Notes under the pieces: model-generated
Seen by the model: only the letters and a program-made list of their open reading frames with translations
The model's database searches: none
What the model was told of the DNA's origin: nothing
Shown here: piece after piece, positions 1 through 8,737 of the stretch
Position numbering within the stretch: position 1 is the first letter of the stretch
Layout of the letters: each line of letters begins with the position of its first letter
Program-made: the position numbers and the translations under genes
Assembly (NCBI GenBank): GCA_022448725.1
Contig: JAKUTR010000013.1
Span: 1 to 64,000, forward strand
From: SAR202 cluster bacterium
GTDB taxonomy: Bacteria; Chloroflexota; Dehalococcoidia; Lucifugimonadales; VXLM01
DNA length: 64,000 nucleotides
Reading direction: 5' to 3'

Positions 1-1
1 A

Positions 2-2233
2 AATCCAGATTATACTTTGGCGACTAACAATAAGGAACTTGCCATCAAAGCGTCTTTGGAATCCGGCGATTCCTCGGTTTCGTTTGCACCGGCACCAGTT
101 GCTAAGCCGTCGGTTCCGTCTTCTTGTGTTTCGGTGGGCGATGTCATTACTGACTGCCCGCTCCGAAGCCCGCACGTATGGACGCCTGCTGAGCAGCAGG
201 TTCCTGGTAAGGTCCACGTGTTCCAGGACTACGACGGCCCTATGCCAACGCAGTTCTTTGAGTCTCCGTACTCCGCTTCTCTCGTCAAGCAAGGCAAGCT
301 TCCTCCGGTAAGCGAGCGCCTACCGGTAGCTTCTGACGTTTCCGTCATTGCCGGACCTGACGGTATTGGTGAGTATGGTGGTTGGTACCAGATGGTATCT
401 GGTGGTAACTACATCGGTGAGTGGATCACCGCCAGTTGGAACCGCCGTGACTCTCTCGGTGGCCTCAAGTGGTTCCCGTGGATTGGTAAGGACTGGGGCG
501 TCAGCGACGATGGTCGCGTATGGACGTTCACGATGCGAGAAGGCCTGAAGTGGTCTGACGGTCTCCCGCTAGACATGGAAGCTGTCGACTTCGCATGGTT
601 CAATAACTTCCACCCAGAGCAGATGCCTAACGGTCTCCCGCTTTGGATGTCTGACCAGGTGACCTTGGGTCCTCCGGTCTACAACAGGGTTGACGACCTT
701 ACTTGGACGCTAACCTATGAGACCCCGATCTTTACGATCATGGAACAGCGCGCGACACCATCCGGTATTTGCGGCCCGAACAGGGTATGTATCGCTGGTG
801 GCACGAAGTTCAAGAAGTACTACTACGAGTACAATGACAAGGCAGCCGTCGATAAGTTCATCAGTGACGGCAACCATGCTGACTGGAAGGCGCTTCAGAG
901 TCATATCTGGAACCACTACCAGAACATGGAAAACATCCCGTGTGCAGGCCCGTACTGTGCAGTTGAGAACAGTGAGAACCAGGCCATATGGGAGAGGAAC
1001 CATTACAACTGGTTCGTCGATCCTGAGGGTAACCAGCTTCCGTATACCGACGGAGCTATCATGCCCAAGGTCGAGAACCGTGACGTAATAATCTTCCGTG
1101 CGATGTCTGGTGACAACGACGGCCGAACCTCGCCGTTCCAGGCGCAGGAACTGCCGCTGTATGTACAGAACATGGACAAGGGCGACTACTCGATCTATCA
1201 CTGGCCTAGCTCCGGTGGTTCCGAGCTCCCCAACCGCACGCAGCAGACGTATAACGAAGACCCGTACATAGCCGAGCTGATTCGTACCGCAGATTTCCGC
1301 CGAGGGCTTTCCCACGGCTTAGACGGTGACGAGTACAACTCTCTCACCCTCAGCTCGATCGGTGTTGTCCAGAACCGCGTACCGCGACCTGACAACCCCT
1401 ACTACCCTGGTGACAAGTACAAGAGGCTCCATATTGAGTACGACGTAGCCAAGGGCAACAAGATTCTTGACGGCCTAGGCCTTACGGCCAAGGACGCGGA
1501 TGGCTATCGAACCCGCCCAGACGGTAAGGGCGCGATCAATATCCAGTTAGTACAGAGTGCCAACAACCCGATGCTGATGCTCGCATCAGAGGCGTGGATT
1601 AGCGCCATGAAGAAGGTTGGAATCAAGGCCCAGTACCACTCCCAGGCCAGCAACTGCTGGAACAAGAGTGAGTGTGAAGCCAGGATTACTACGGACGATG
1701 CTGCATACCAGTACAACCCGTGGATGGTCCAGTGGACGAGCCTCGTCTCTTTGAGCACGAACGGCCCGGCCGCCCAGATAGGCACGTACTACTCCTCCAA
1801 GAAGAAGGAAGGTATGGCTCCTACAGGTCCTGACTCCGCATGGCTGCCTCTCGCTCCGGCTGGGACATTCCCTGCCGACCCGACCGGCCTGCTGAAGAAG
1901 GGTCCGGACGAGTACCTAGAGGGTATTAGCTACAGCGCAATCGACCCGAAGAGGATTAGAATTGGGCAGGATATCTTTGCTGACGGTGCCGACCAGCTCT
2001 GGTCGCTCAACAGGATTGGTTTCTCCGGTGCGTTCCGCGGTCTATATCTAAACCGCAACAACTTCCGGAACAAGCCCATTACTCACGAGCGTGACCATAA
2101 CGGTTTCACCGCTTGGGCCCGCTTCTTCGAAGATGGTCGTGACAACTACCACAACCCTGGTAACAAGTCCAAGTTCTGCAAGAGCTGGGCGTTCATCCAA
2201 GGTGGTAGCCCGTACGATCGCTGCACGCAGTAA
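2..2233 (+). CDS. ABC transporter substrate-binding protein, family 5 (peptide/nickel type), 5' partial
   Basis: Periplasmic or cell-surface solute-binding component of an ABC importer for peptides or similar solutes. The reading frame is open to the left edge of the window, so the true start and any signal peptide lie outside; the first in-window start-like codon is a TTG at 17. The family hallmark W-x-V-S-D-D-G-R-x-W-T-F followed by L-K-W-S-D-G and a short acidic/aromatic stretch is present about 160-190 residues in, as in SBP_bac_5 proteins. At over 740 residues it is longer than the usual 500-600, as seen in some environmental members. Six or more cysteines occur, two close pairs near G-P-Y-C and S-N-C-W-N-K-S-E-C. 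A strong terminator follows directly, so it ends a transcription unit whose permease and ATPase genes, if linked, must be to the left. Family certain; substrate unknown. Confidence 0.9.
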   Translation, partial: NPDYTLATNNKELAIKASLESGDSSVSFAPAPVAKPSVPSSCVSVGDVITDCPLRSPHVWTPAEQQVPGKVHVFQDYDGPMPTQFFESPYSASLVKQGKLPPVSERLPVASDVSVIAGPDGIGEYGGWYQMVSGGNYIGEWITASWNRRDSLGGLKWFPWIGKDWGVSDDGRVWTFTMREGLKWSDGLPLDMEAVDFAWFNNFHPEQMPNGLPLWMSDQVTLGPPVYNRVDDLTWTLTYETPIFTIMEQRATPSGICGPNRVCIAGGTKFKKYYYEYNDKAAVDKFISDGNHADWKALQSHIWNHYQNMENIPCAGPYCAVENSENQAIWERNHYNWFVDPEGNQLPYTDGAIMPKVENRDVIIFRAMSGDNDGRTSPFQAQELPLYVQNMDKGDYSIYHWPSSGGSELPNRTQQTYNEDPYIAELIRTADFRRGLSHGLDGDEYNSLTLSSIGVVQNRVPRPDNPYYPGDKYKRLHIEYDVAKGNKILDGLGLTAKDADGYRTRPDGKGAINIQLVQSANNPMLMLASEAWISAMKKVGIKAQYHSQASNCWNKSECEARITTDDAAYQYNPWMVQWTSLVSLSTNGPAAQIGTYYSSKKKEGMAPTGPDSAWLPLAPAGTFPADPTGLLKKGPDEYLEGISYSAIDPKRIRIGQDIFADGADQLWSLNRIGFSGAFRGLYLNRNNFRNKPITHERDHNGFTAWARFFEDGRDNYHNPGNKSKFCKSWAFIQGGSPYDRCTQ

Positions 2234-2262
2234 GTATCGGCTTACAAGCTAGTAATTAGTAG

Positions 2263-2299
2263 CAAGGCCCGTCTCTTAGGAGGCGGGCCTTGTTTTTTG
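2263..2299 (+). terminator. rho-independent terminator after the binding-protein gene
   Basis: A 12-bp stem (2263-2274 with 2281-2292, one non-Watson-Crick pair) with a 6-nt loop is followed by a run of six T. It lies 30 bp after the stop codon of the solute-binding protein and before the promoter of the next gene. Confidence 0.9.
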
Positions 2300-2359
2300 T
2301 TCACGGATATTATTCGTATAGATACTGGTTGTTCCTTGATCTTCTCTTTTAGGTGCCGG

Positions 2360-2388
2360 TTGTTTTAGCCATGTTCTGGAAGTACTAT
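2360..2388 (+). promoter_or_regulatory. possible sigma70-type promoter of the PhyH gene
   Basis: TTGTTT at 2360-2365 and TACTAT at 2383-2388 are separated by 17 bp. They lie after the terminator and 35 bp before the ATG, and an AAAGGAG ribosome-binding site sits at 2412-2418. The hexamers match the consensus only moderately, so this is a prediction. Confidence 0.5.
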
Positions 2389-2423
2389 AAGCGGCATCGT
2401 AAAAACCTGATAAAGGAGTCATC

Positions 2424-3236
2424 ATGCTCACTGATTCCCAAGTTAGCTTCTTTAACTCATTCGGGTATGTCTTCGCCCCCGAATTCTTCAGTTCTTCTGA
2501 GATAGAGAAGATTACAAACGTATCTGATTCTTTCATGAAGGAACTTCGAGAAGGGGAAGAAGTTGACCCTGAAAAAGGGCAATCGGAAGATAGGTTTGTT
2601 GAAAGAAGCGAGTATCTTACGCAGATCGTCGCGGAAGACCGCATCTACGAGTCGGCGAGAAAGATCCTCGGTGAGCGTTTTCTTTGGGCTGGCTCAGAAG
2701 GACACATCACGGTAAACAGTACTCATCAATGGCATCCTGATAGGCCAGGTAACCCCGATGAAGTCTCGTATACCCGGCTCAAGGTTAATATCTACCTCGA
2801 CCCGATAAGAAGTGAGAGTGGTTGCCTAAGGGTAATCCCAGGGTCGCATCGTTGGCCTCTGCATGGTGAGATCGAACCAGAACGCTTCCACCAGGTCGAA
2901 GACACTGTGAGACCTTTCGATGTGCTTGGCGAAAAGATGCCAAGCGTACTACTCGAATCAAACCCTGGCGACGCTATATTTTTTAATCAAAGCCTATGGC
3001 ACGCGATCTTTAATGGGTGGGCTGGTCGGCGCTACATCGCACTCAAGTTTGCCGCAAACCCCCAAACTGATACGCATCTTGCCTCTCTCAAGTACTATGG
3101 TAACTCGAAAATGTTCGCACCGGACCCAGCATGGGTTGGCAGCGCAAGTGACCGCATCCAATCAATGGTTGGCAGGTTGCCAAAATTGGGAGAGAAGCCG
3201 GTTTCTGATTTCCTTCCTATTCGCCCTGATAGGTAG
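2424..3236 (+). CDS. Phytanoyl-CoA dioxygenase (PhyH) family Fe(II)/2-oxoglutarate oxygenase
   Basis: Cytoplasmic non-heme iron oxygenase that would hydroxylate an unidentified organic substrate with 2-oxoglutarate and O2. The 270-residue length is normal for the family. The iron facial triad is visible as H104-x-D106 (in W-H-P-D) and the distal His at about residue 193 (in L-W-H-A-I-F), with an Arg about ten residues later (G-R-R-Y) suited to bind 2-oxoglutarate. The N-terminus (L-T-D-S-Q-V-S-F-F-N-S-F-G-Y) is the usual PhyH opening. The ATG start has an AAAGGAG site 5 bp upstream. It is followed at 36 bp by the FG-GAP protein gene, so the two are probably co-transcribed. PhyH proteins act on very different substrates, so none is proposed. 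Confidence 0.92.
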   Translation: MLTDSQVSFFNSFGYVFAPEFFSSSEIEKITNVSDSFMKELREGEEVDPEKGQSEDRFVERSEYLTQIVAEDRIYESARKILGERFLWAGSEGHITVNSTHQWHPDRPGNPDEVSYTRLKVNIYLDPIRSESGCLRVIPGSHRWPLHGEIEPERFHQVEDTVRPFDVLGEKMPSVLLESNPGDAIFFNQSLWHAIFNGWAGRRYIALKFAANPQTDTHLASLKYYGNSKMFAPDPAWVGSASDRIQSMVGRLPKLGEKPVSDFLPIRPDR

Positions 3237-3272
3237 TCCGAATAGCACCTACTACGATGACTTGGAGGTCTT

Positions 3273-5405
3273 ATGAACAACTTCCCGCGGCCGATCGAAG
3301 GTGGTAATACCGGCGATGGTTCGCCACTACTAGCCGGAGGAGAAGGCTATATTGGTGATCTGTATTGCTACGAGGGCACAATTAATTTTGTGGACTGGGA
3401 TGGTGACGGTGAAAGAGAATTAGTCTTGTCTGGATCCGATATTTTCAGTTATAAGATCATCGACTCCTTACCTGACGGTACTCCTATCGTTGACCGTGGA
3501 ATGCGTTGGGGAGAGATGGCCCGAGACCAACATATCAACGATGTGGATGGCGGTATCACTGGTGGAGTCATCTTAGCTGAAGACTTTGATGGCGATGGTA
3601 AGACAGAAGTCCTTTTGGCCTCACGAGGATATTCCACAAAATCCCCGGTAATATTACGGCCGGGTGATGGAGGGGCGCCTGTAACACGTGATGGTGCCGA
3701 CACCAATATCGCGCTGGTTGGCACCGATAAAAAGATTGAGGCCTTTCAACGTAGCGCGGTTACGGGAATTGATTGGGATGGTGATGGCAAGGTCGACATC
3801 ATCACAATCGAAAATCCCGATGATGATCGATGGTATATCGAACCAGGGAACACCATAATCCCGGAAGATCAACGAGAACGCTATTACAAAGATGGGCGTT
3901 GGGTAGGTAGCCAACCTGACGACTATGGAAGAGACGGTTGGTACCGGGAAAATACAGAACCAGAATTACACCTCTACCGGAACACCAGCGTAGACGGAAA
4001 GATAGAGTTTACCTACGTTGGGCAGATACCGATCAAACTACCACGGCATTCTTTCTTTATTGGCTCTGTTAACCCTACACAACCACACGCGGGGATTTTG
4101 ATTCAGACGTATTACGGTAGCGTCCACCATTTGCCACTTGATAAGCCTGGTGATGATCCAGTCTGGGGCGATATCAAGGAACTGTTTACTCTGCACAACG
4201 AACCTTTCAACCGATCTCGCAACTTTGAGGGGAGCATATTGACATCGGACGTCATTGAGTCGAATCGTTACGACCTATTTGCCTTCGATAAAAGTAACTC
4301 AGTTGTATGGTGCCGTTATCATGGACAGGATCCAGATGGGCGTCCAATTTACGATAATCCAAAGAACATCAAGCAGGTCAACCCTCATGTCAACGGTGGC
4401 CACTTTTCCGTACCAACCGTAGGGGATTGGCGCAGCACAGGCAACGCTGATCTTGTGGTGGGCAGCGTTGAAGGATACATATATTGGTATAAAACACTCT
4501 CAACCAAGCCCTTGCAATTCGCCCCGCCAGAAAGAGTGCGACAAGGTACTGAGGAGATACGCCGTCTGGCGAGACCGAAACCAAATGCAGGTCAATCTTG
4601 GGGTGGCTCGCAGGGGCCATATGATGGTGATACGGGTGGCTACAGTAATCCGGTGCTCGCTGACTGGAGTGGTGATGGCCTGCTAGATTTAATCGTATCT
4701 GACATGGTCAGTCTGTTCGATTATTATCCAAATTGGGGAACCAAAGACCAACCGGAACTTGGTCCTCCACAACGCCTCCATGTCAATGGTGAACCGCTGA
4801 TCGGTCCCTGGCGGCAACAGCCTGGCATAGCTGACTGGTATGGTGACGGAATTCCTGCAATCATCGCCCAAGATCCTGATCTTGATCTCTCAATCTATCG
4901 ACGGGCAGGACGTGAAGACCTAGCAGGCCTGCTCCCCGGCGAGAAACTTAGATATGAGGACGGTTCTACCATAAAAACGCATGGCACATACACTCCCCCC
5001 GGGGGAGATGGTCGTGGGAGGACCAAAATAACGGTGGTTGACTGGGACCACAGTGGCGTATTTGATCTTCTGATAGGCGTGGGGCCGCAACATGGGGCTC
5101 CCTACCGTAGTAGCTATGTGCTACTGGCTAAAAATATCGCTACCAACGAGGACCCAGTCTTTAGAAAACCCATCATCCTGTTGTGGAATAAGGATGGTGA
5201 ACCACAGCAGTTCTGGCGGCACGGGGCTCATCCAGCCCCAGTGAAATGGAATGATGATGGTAAGTATGGACTTGTAGTGGGAGCGGATAACGGACACGTG
5301 TGGTACTGGGATGCCGATCACCTCGGGTCACCCGCTAGTGGTGATCCGACAGCACCTATCCGCCCTGTCGGCGAGGAGGGTTTTGGGCCTCGGGTTGATG
5401 AGTAA
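3273..5405 (+). CDS. FG-GAP/VCBS repeat beta-propeller protein without signal peptide
   Basis: A 710-residue protein built of repeated D-W-D-G-D-G-type calcium-binding loops. They occur at about residues 39, 102, 165, 382 (degenerate, D-W-R-S-T-G), 462, 519, 588 and 657, each followed by a hydrophobic strand such as D-L-I-V-S-D. This spacing suggests a seven- or eight-bladed propeller as in FG-GAP/VCBS proteins. Such proteins are normally exported, but the N-terminus (M-N-N-F-P-R-P-I-E-G-G) has no hydrophobic segment, so it either stays in the cytoplasm or leaves by an unrecognised route. A GGAGG-type site precedes the ATG. The stop overlaps the start of the JAMM gene by 8 bp, indicating translational coupling. 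Fold assignment is firm from the repeats; the function (binding or lyase-like) is unknown. Confidence 0.85.
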   Translation: MNNFPRPIEGGNTGDGSPLLAGGEGYIGDLYCYEGTINFVDWDGDGERELVLSGSDIFSYKIIDSLPDGTPIVDRGMRWGEMARDQHINDVDGGITGGVILAEDFDGDGKTEVLLASRGYSTKSPVILRPGDGGAPVTRDGADTNIALVGTDKKIEAFQRSAVTGIDWDGDGKVDIITIENPDDDRWYIEPGNTIIPEDQRERYYKDGRWVGSQPDDYGRDGWYRENTEPELHLYRNTSVDGKIEFTYVGQIPIKLPRHSFFIGSVNPTQPHAGILIQTYYGSVHHLPLDKPGDDPVWGDIKELFTLHNEPFNRSRNFEGSILTSDVIESNRYDLFAFDKSNSVVWCRYHGQDPDGRPIYDNPKNIKQVNPHVNGGHFSVPTVGDWRSTGNADLVVGSVEGYIYWYKTLSTKPLQFAPPERVRQGTEEIRRLARPKPNAGQSWGGSQGPYDGDTGGYSNPVLADWSGDGLLDLIVSDMVSLFDYYPNWGTKDQPELGPPQRLHVNGEPLIGPWRQQPGIADWYGDGIPAIIAQDPDLDLSIYRRAGREDLAGLLPGEKLRYEDGSTIKTHGTYTPPGGDGRGRTKITVVDWDHSGVFDLLIGVGPQHGAPYRSSYVLLAKNIATNEDPVFRKPIILLWNKDGEPQQFWRHGAHPAPVKWNDDGKYGLVVGADNGHVWYWDADHLGSPASGDPTAPIRPVGEEGFGPRVDE

Positions 5406-5883
5406 TCCAACACCTGTAGAGGTACCCCGTCATCTGTTAAGAGAGGCGTACCGCCAAGCCCGCAACGAATTCCCTGCAGAGTGCTGCGGTTGGATGGCTG
5501 GTGCGGACAACGAGAACTCGGTATCTAATATCCGCGAGTGCGTAAATATGCAAGAGCAGGGGCAACACCCCACGGCACCTGAGCGTTTGCCAGAGACCGC
5601 TTTCGTCATTGGGGGACAGGATCTTATTGAACTGAACCAAAGTTTTGATAGTGACAATCCCGCTCGCATAATCTATCACTCGCATCCTAATGGGTTGTCC
5701 TACCTCTCCGAGACAGACAGGGGTATTGCGACAAGCCCATGGGGGGATGGCCCAGCATACCCGGTACAGCAACTTGTCATTGGGATAGATGCAGAACAAA
5801 TCGTGGATGCTGCACTGTTTGACTGGTCGGAAAGTACGGGAGGCTTTGTAGAGATAGCCCGATTCAGCGGGGAAAGGTTCTGA
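5398..5883 (+). CDS. JAMM/MPN+ (Mov34, M67-type) zinc metalloprotease
   Basis: A 161-residue single-domain JAMM peptidase. The zinc/catalytic signature is complete: Glu28 in A-E-C-C-G, and H94-x-H96-x(7)-S104-x(2)-D107. The E-C-C-G context resembles the bacterial Mec+ subfamily, which trims residues from ubiquitin-like sulfur carriers (MoaD/ThiS/CysO). The start at 5398 (ATG overlapping the preceding stop) is preferred. The frame is open further upstream to 5311, but that part lies in the propeller gene; a TTG at 5383 sits close behind a GAGGAGG and is an alternative. It is followed after 2 bp by the HesB-like gene. No sulfur-carrier gene is adjacent; the nearest is at 33339. Role in sulfur-carrier processing is inference from the family. 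Confidence 0.85.
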   Translation: MSNPTPVEVPRHLLREAYRQARNEFPAECCGWMAGADNENSVSNIRECVNMQEQGQHPTAPERLPETAFVIGGQDLIELNQSFDSDNPARIIYHSHPNGLSYLSETDRGIATSPWGDGPAYPVQQLVIGIDAEQIVDAALFDWSESTGGFVEIARFSGERF

Positions 5884-5885
5884 GA

Positions 5886-6170
5886 ATGTTAACGGTCACT
5901 GATGAGGCAAAGGCAGAGCTAAAGCGTACTTTGGAAACACGAGTACTACCCAATGAGAGGTATCTTAAGTTGGCTGTTAGGCCGGAATGGACTGGCCCAG
6001 GAGACTTCGGCATAGTCATCGATATGGAAAAAGGTGGAGAAGTTTTCTACGAGTACGAAGGAATGGTCGTTTTAGCAATAGATCCCGGCTTGGTAGAAAA
6101 TCTTGAGAACTCGATCTTCGATTTTAAGGAGACTCCTCAAGGTCTCGGATTCACACTGGATGTTCACTGA
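5886..6170 (+). CDS. HesB/IscA-like (Fe-S biogenesis domain) protein lacking all cysteines
   Basis: A 94-residue protein whose order of elements follows the HesB/IscA/NfuA-N domain: L-T-V-T-D-E-A at the start, an L-K-L-A-V-R strand, an I-V-I-D strand, and G-L-G-F-T-L-D at the end, where IscA has C-x-C. It has no cysteine at all, so it cannot bind an Fe-S cluster in the way IscA does. Cysteine-free HesB-like proteins exist but have no clear function. It lies 2 bp after the JAMM peptidase and probably shares its transcript. The family call rests on pattern only and is moderate. Confidence 0.65.
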   Translation: MLTVTDEAKAELKRTLETRVLPNERYLKLAVRPEWTGPGDFGIVIDMEKGGEVFYEYEGMVVLAIDPGLVENLENSIFDFKETPQGLGFTLDVH

Positions 6171-6262
6171 CCATGTTTCGAGATGGTCACGATGGAGTGG
6201 CTGGCTAGCTAAACCATAAGCATCGTAGGAAGTGCTGTATTATCACGCGGTGAGGTTCTCCC

Positions 6263-7237
6263 ATGTCATACAAACTTGTTATCGCTGAGCCAGAGGATCC
6301 CGCGATGCAGACACCAGTGGTCTCAACTTGGCCTGCACGGATCCATCAAATTCTGCCTCAGGTTGAGGTTGAGTATTGTAGGTCGATGGATCATGCAAAG
6401 AAGGCCATCGCCAAGGCAGACGCTGCATATGGCGATATTACTCCAGAGCTATTTAGCCATGCCCAACGACTTCGGTGGATCCAGTCTCCTCAAGCAGGAC
6501 CGAAGGCAGGCTACTATCACAATGCGCTTGTGGAAAGTGACGTGGTTGTTACAAACATGCGAGGAATCTTCAATGATCACATCGCTGCACATATCATGTC
6601 CTACGTCCTTAGCTTTGCCCGCGGGCTACATATCTATCGAGATCTGCAAAACGAGAAACGATGGCATTCGGGGGCTTCGACAGTCCATCTGCCAGAGGCG
6701 ACTGCGGTCATCGTCGGGGTTGGAGGGATTGGTAGTGAGACTGGGCGTTTGTGCTCAGAGTTTGGAATGAAGGTAATCGGTGTCGACACACGACTTCAGG
6801 AACGCCCCCATTGGATAGATGAACTACATCGACCGAATGCATTGGATGACGTGATAGGCCGAGCCGATTTCCTTATAGTAACTGTTCCAGAAACACCAGA
6901 TACTCAGGGACTCTTCAACCGGGCGAAGTTTAGGATCATGAAAAAGACAGCTTATTTCATCAACATAGGCCGCGGAGCCACAACTAGCCTCTCTGACCTC
7001 AGGGATGCAGTTGTGAGAGCTGAGATTGCTGGTGCAGCACTGGACGTTTACGAGGAAGAGCCCTTACCAATAACGCATCAGCTATGGAGTCTACCAAATG
7101 TGATAATGACGCCCCACGTCGCTGCAGCAGGTCCCTATATTGATGATCGTCGTACGGAAGTCTTCCTTGACAACTGCACTCGTTTCGCTGAAAACCAGTC
7201 AATGCGTAACGTCGTTGATAAGGACAAGTGGTTTTAG
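6263..7237 (+). CDS. D-isomer-specific 2-hydroxyacid dehydrogenase
   Basis: Cytoplasmic NAD(P)-dependent reductase of 2-oxo acids (324 residues, normal length). The Rossmann motif G-V-G-G-I-G lies at about residue 151. The catalytic triad of the family is visible as Arg in N-I-G-R-G (about 237), Glu in Y-E-E-E-P (about 265) and His in T-P-H-V-A (about 285). The N-terminal catalytic half is less conserved, as is usual for glyoxylate/hydroxypyruvate-reductase-like members. The ATG has a GTGAGG site upstream. It stands 92 bp after the HesB-like gene and converges with the sulfatase gene, with 27 bp between them. The substrate cannot be read from the sequence. Confidence 0.93.
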   Translation: MSYKLVIAEPEDPAMQTPVVSTWPARIHQILPQVEVEYCRSMDHAKKAIAKADAAYGDITPELFSHAQRLRWIQSPQAGPKAGYYHNALVESDVVVTNMRGIFNDHIAAHIMSYVLSFARGLHIYRDLQNEKRWHSGASTVHLPEATAVIVGVGGIGSETGRLCSEFGMKVIGVDTRLQERPHWIDELHRPNALDDVIGRADFLIVTVPETPDTQGLFNRAKFRIMKKTAYFINIGRGATTSLSDLRDAVVRAEIAGAALDVYEEEPLPITHQLWSLPNVIMTPHVAAAGPYIDDRRTEVFLDNCTRFAENQSMRNVVDKDKWF

Positions 7238-7264
7238 CCGTATCTTGCTTAACCGAACGATGTG

Positions 7265-8734
7265 CTAGACGGAGGGCAAGGGTGCAGAGTCGCCCATCTG
7301 GTCCATCCAGGCACGAATTCGAGCAGCCATGTCATGGATACGCTCGCGGTGGGCTGGGTTATTGTAAAGGTTCGTCATCTCATGAGGATCGGCAGACAAG
7401 TTATAAAGTTCGCTTTGATCAGTTGAACAGAGGTTCAGTTTCCAGCGGTCACTTGTGACAACGCTCCGCCAAGGCATCGCAACCATACGATTAATTGCTG
7501 CAGTTCCGAGGTTGCGATCCCCATAACCATTCCACTGTAGGAAAACATCGTTGTTGTTAAGTCTCTTCTCGCCCTTGAGCACCGGAGCAAGACTTTTCCC
7601 TTCGATGTGTCCAGGGATTGGATCTCCTACAAGGTCAAGTAACGTGGGCACTAGGTCAACAAGACTTATGCTGCCCTCGATACGTTTCTGGTTATGACTG
7701 ATCCATGGCACGTGTATCAATAATGGTACCCTTGTAGCTTCCTCATAAAGAGTTCGTTTCTCAAGTATGCCGTGATCGCCGGCCATCTCACCGTGCTCGC
7801 TCGTGAAGACAATGATGGTATTTTCCGCCTCTCCAGATTCTTCAAGCGCTTGCAAAATACGACCCACATTACGATCGACAAGCGTTACGTTTGCAAAGTA
7901 CTGCGCTCGTAGTTTTCTCCACCCGTCTTCGTTTGTTATGTCGTGAAAATCTCCACCTTCGACACCAAGGGGGTTTAAATTGCCAGATAGGTAGTAATCT
8001 GCCCGTAAGCGATTAACGAGAGCACCACTCTCGGGCCTCTTAAGAAAGGCAGGGCCGACAGGAAGGGTATTCGGGTTATAAAGGTCGTTTAACGGACCTG
8101 TATAGGGCGGGTGAGGCTCAAAAAAGCAGGTGAACAACATGTATGGAGGATCGGTGTGTTGGGAGTTATGGCGATCACGAATGAATCGACTTGCTTCGTT
8201 ACCCAAATAAGACGCTTGGGTCAACTCTTCAGGCAGATTCGCATTTGCAGCCCACCCCTCATATGATATCCCTGTTGGTGGGTTAAAACCGTTTCTTCGA
8301 AGCCATCTGTCGTAGTCACACTCTAGAAATCGGTCTTCTTCATTGGATGGAATAGTTTCTCGCCAGTCTTCTATGCTTCTCCATTCCTCAAATCCATGTT
8401 GGGGTACGAGATCGTCTCCCAGATGCCACTTGCCGTAATACCCACAGAGGTATGTATCAGAAATCATTTCCGCTATCGTGTGAGTATCGGGGCCAAGCGT
8501 TATTCCATTGCGAATGAGACCCGTTGTCTGAGGGTACTGCCCGGTCAAGATTGACGCGCGAGACGGAGTGCATACTGGCTGAGAGACGTAGGCATTTTCG
8601 AAAACAAAACTACGCTCGGCGAGAGCGTTCAAATTAGGAGTCTCGATCCAGTCGTTACCATAAGCAGCGAGTGAATCTTGCCGCTGTTGGTCAGTCAGAA
8701 TGAAGAGAATGTTGGGCTGATTGTTAGTCACCAA
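7265..8734 (-). CDS. Sulfatase (type I, formylglycine-dependent), cytoplasmic
   Basis: Hydrolyses a sulfate ester of an unknown substrate. The activation motif C-T-P-S-R at residues 55-59 is the C-x-P-S-R substrate of formylglycine-generating enzyme. The N-terminal metal motif is L-T-D-Q-Q-R, the form found in many choline-sulfatase or sulfatase-like hydrolases. The central V-F-T-S-E-H-G-E-M-A-G-D-H-G supplies further metal and sulfate ligands. The N-terminus has no signal peptide, so the enzyme should act inside the cell. It begins 3 bp after gltD, with TTG at 8734 or GTG at 8731 as start. That makes it the last gene of the glutamate-synthesis operon. Family sure; substrate unknown. Confidence 0.93.
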   Translation of the reverse strand: MVTNNQPNILFILTDQQRQDSLAAYGNDWIETPNLNALAERSFVFENAYVSQPVCTPSRASILTGQYPQTTGLIRNGITLGPDTHTIAEMISDTYLCGYYGKWHLGDDLVPQHGFEEWRSIEDWRETIPSNEEDRFLECDYDRWLRRNGFNPPTGISYEGWAANANLPEELTQASYLGNEASRFIRDRHNSQHTDPPYMLFTCFFEPHPPYTGPLNDLYNPNTLPVGPAFLKRPESGALVNRLRADYYLSGNLNPLGVEGGDFHDITNEDGWRKLRAQYFANVTLVDRNVGRILQALEESGEAENTIIVFTSEHGEMAGDHGILEKRTLYEEATRVPLLIHVPWISHNQKRIEGSISLVDLVPTLLDLVGDPIPGHIEGKSLAPVLKGEKRLNNNDVFLQWNGYGDRNLGTAAINRMVAMPWRSVVTSDRWKLNLCSTDQSELYNLSADPHEMTNLYNNPAHRERIHDMAARIRAWMDQMGDSAPLPSV

Positions 8735-8737
8735 TGA

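Noticed and set aside
710-1315. 201-codon open frame on the minus strand
   Set aside because: It lies wholly inside the solute-binding protein gene and has no protein-like pattern; a shadow of the real frame.
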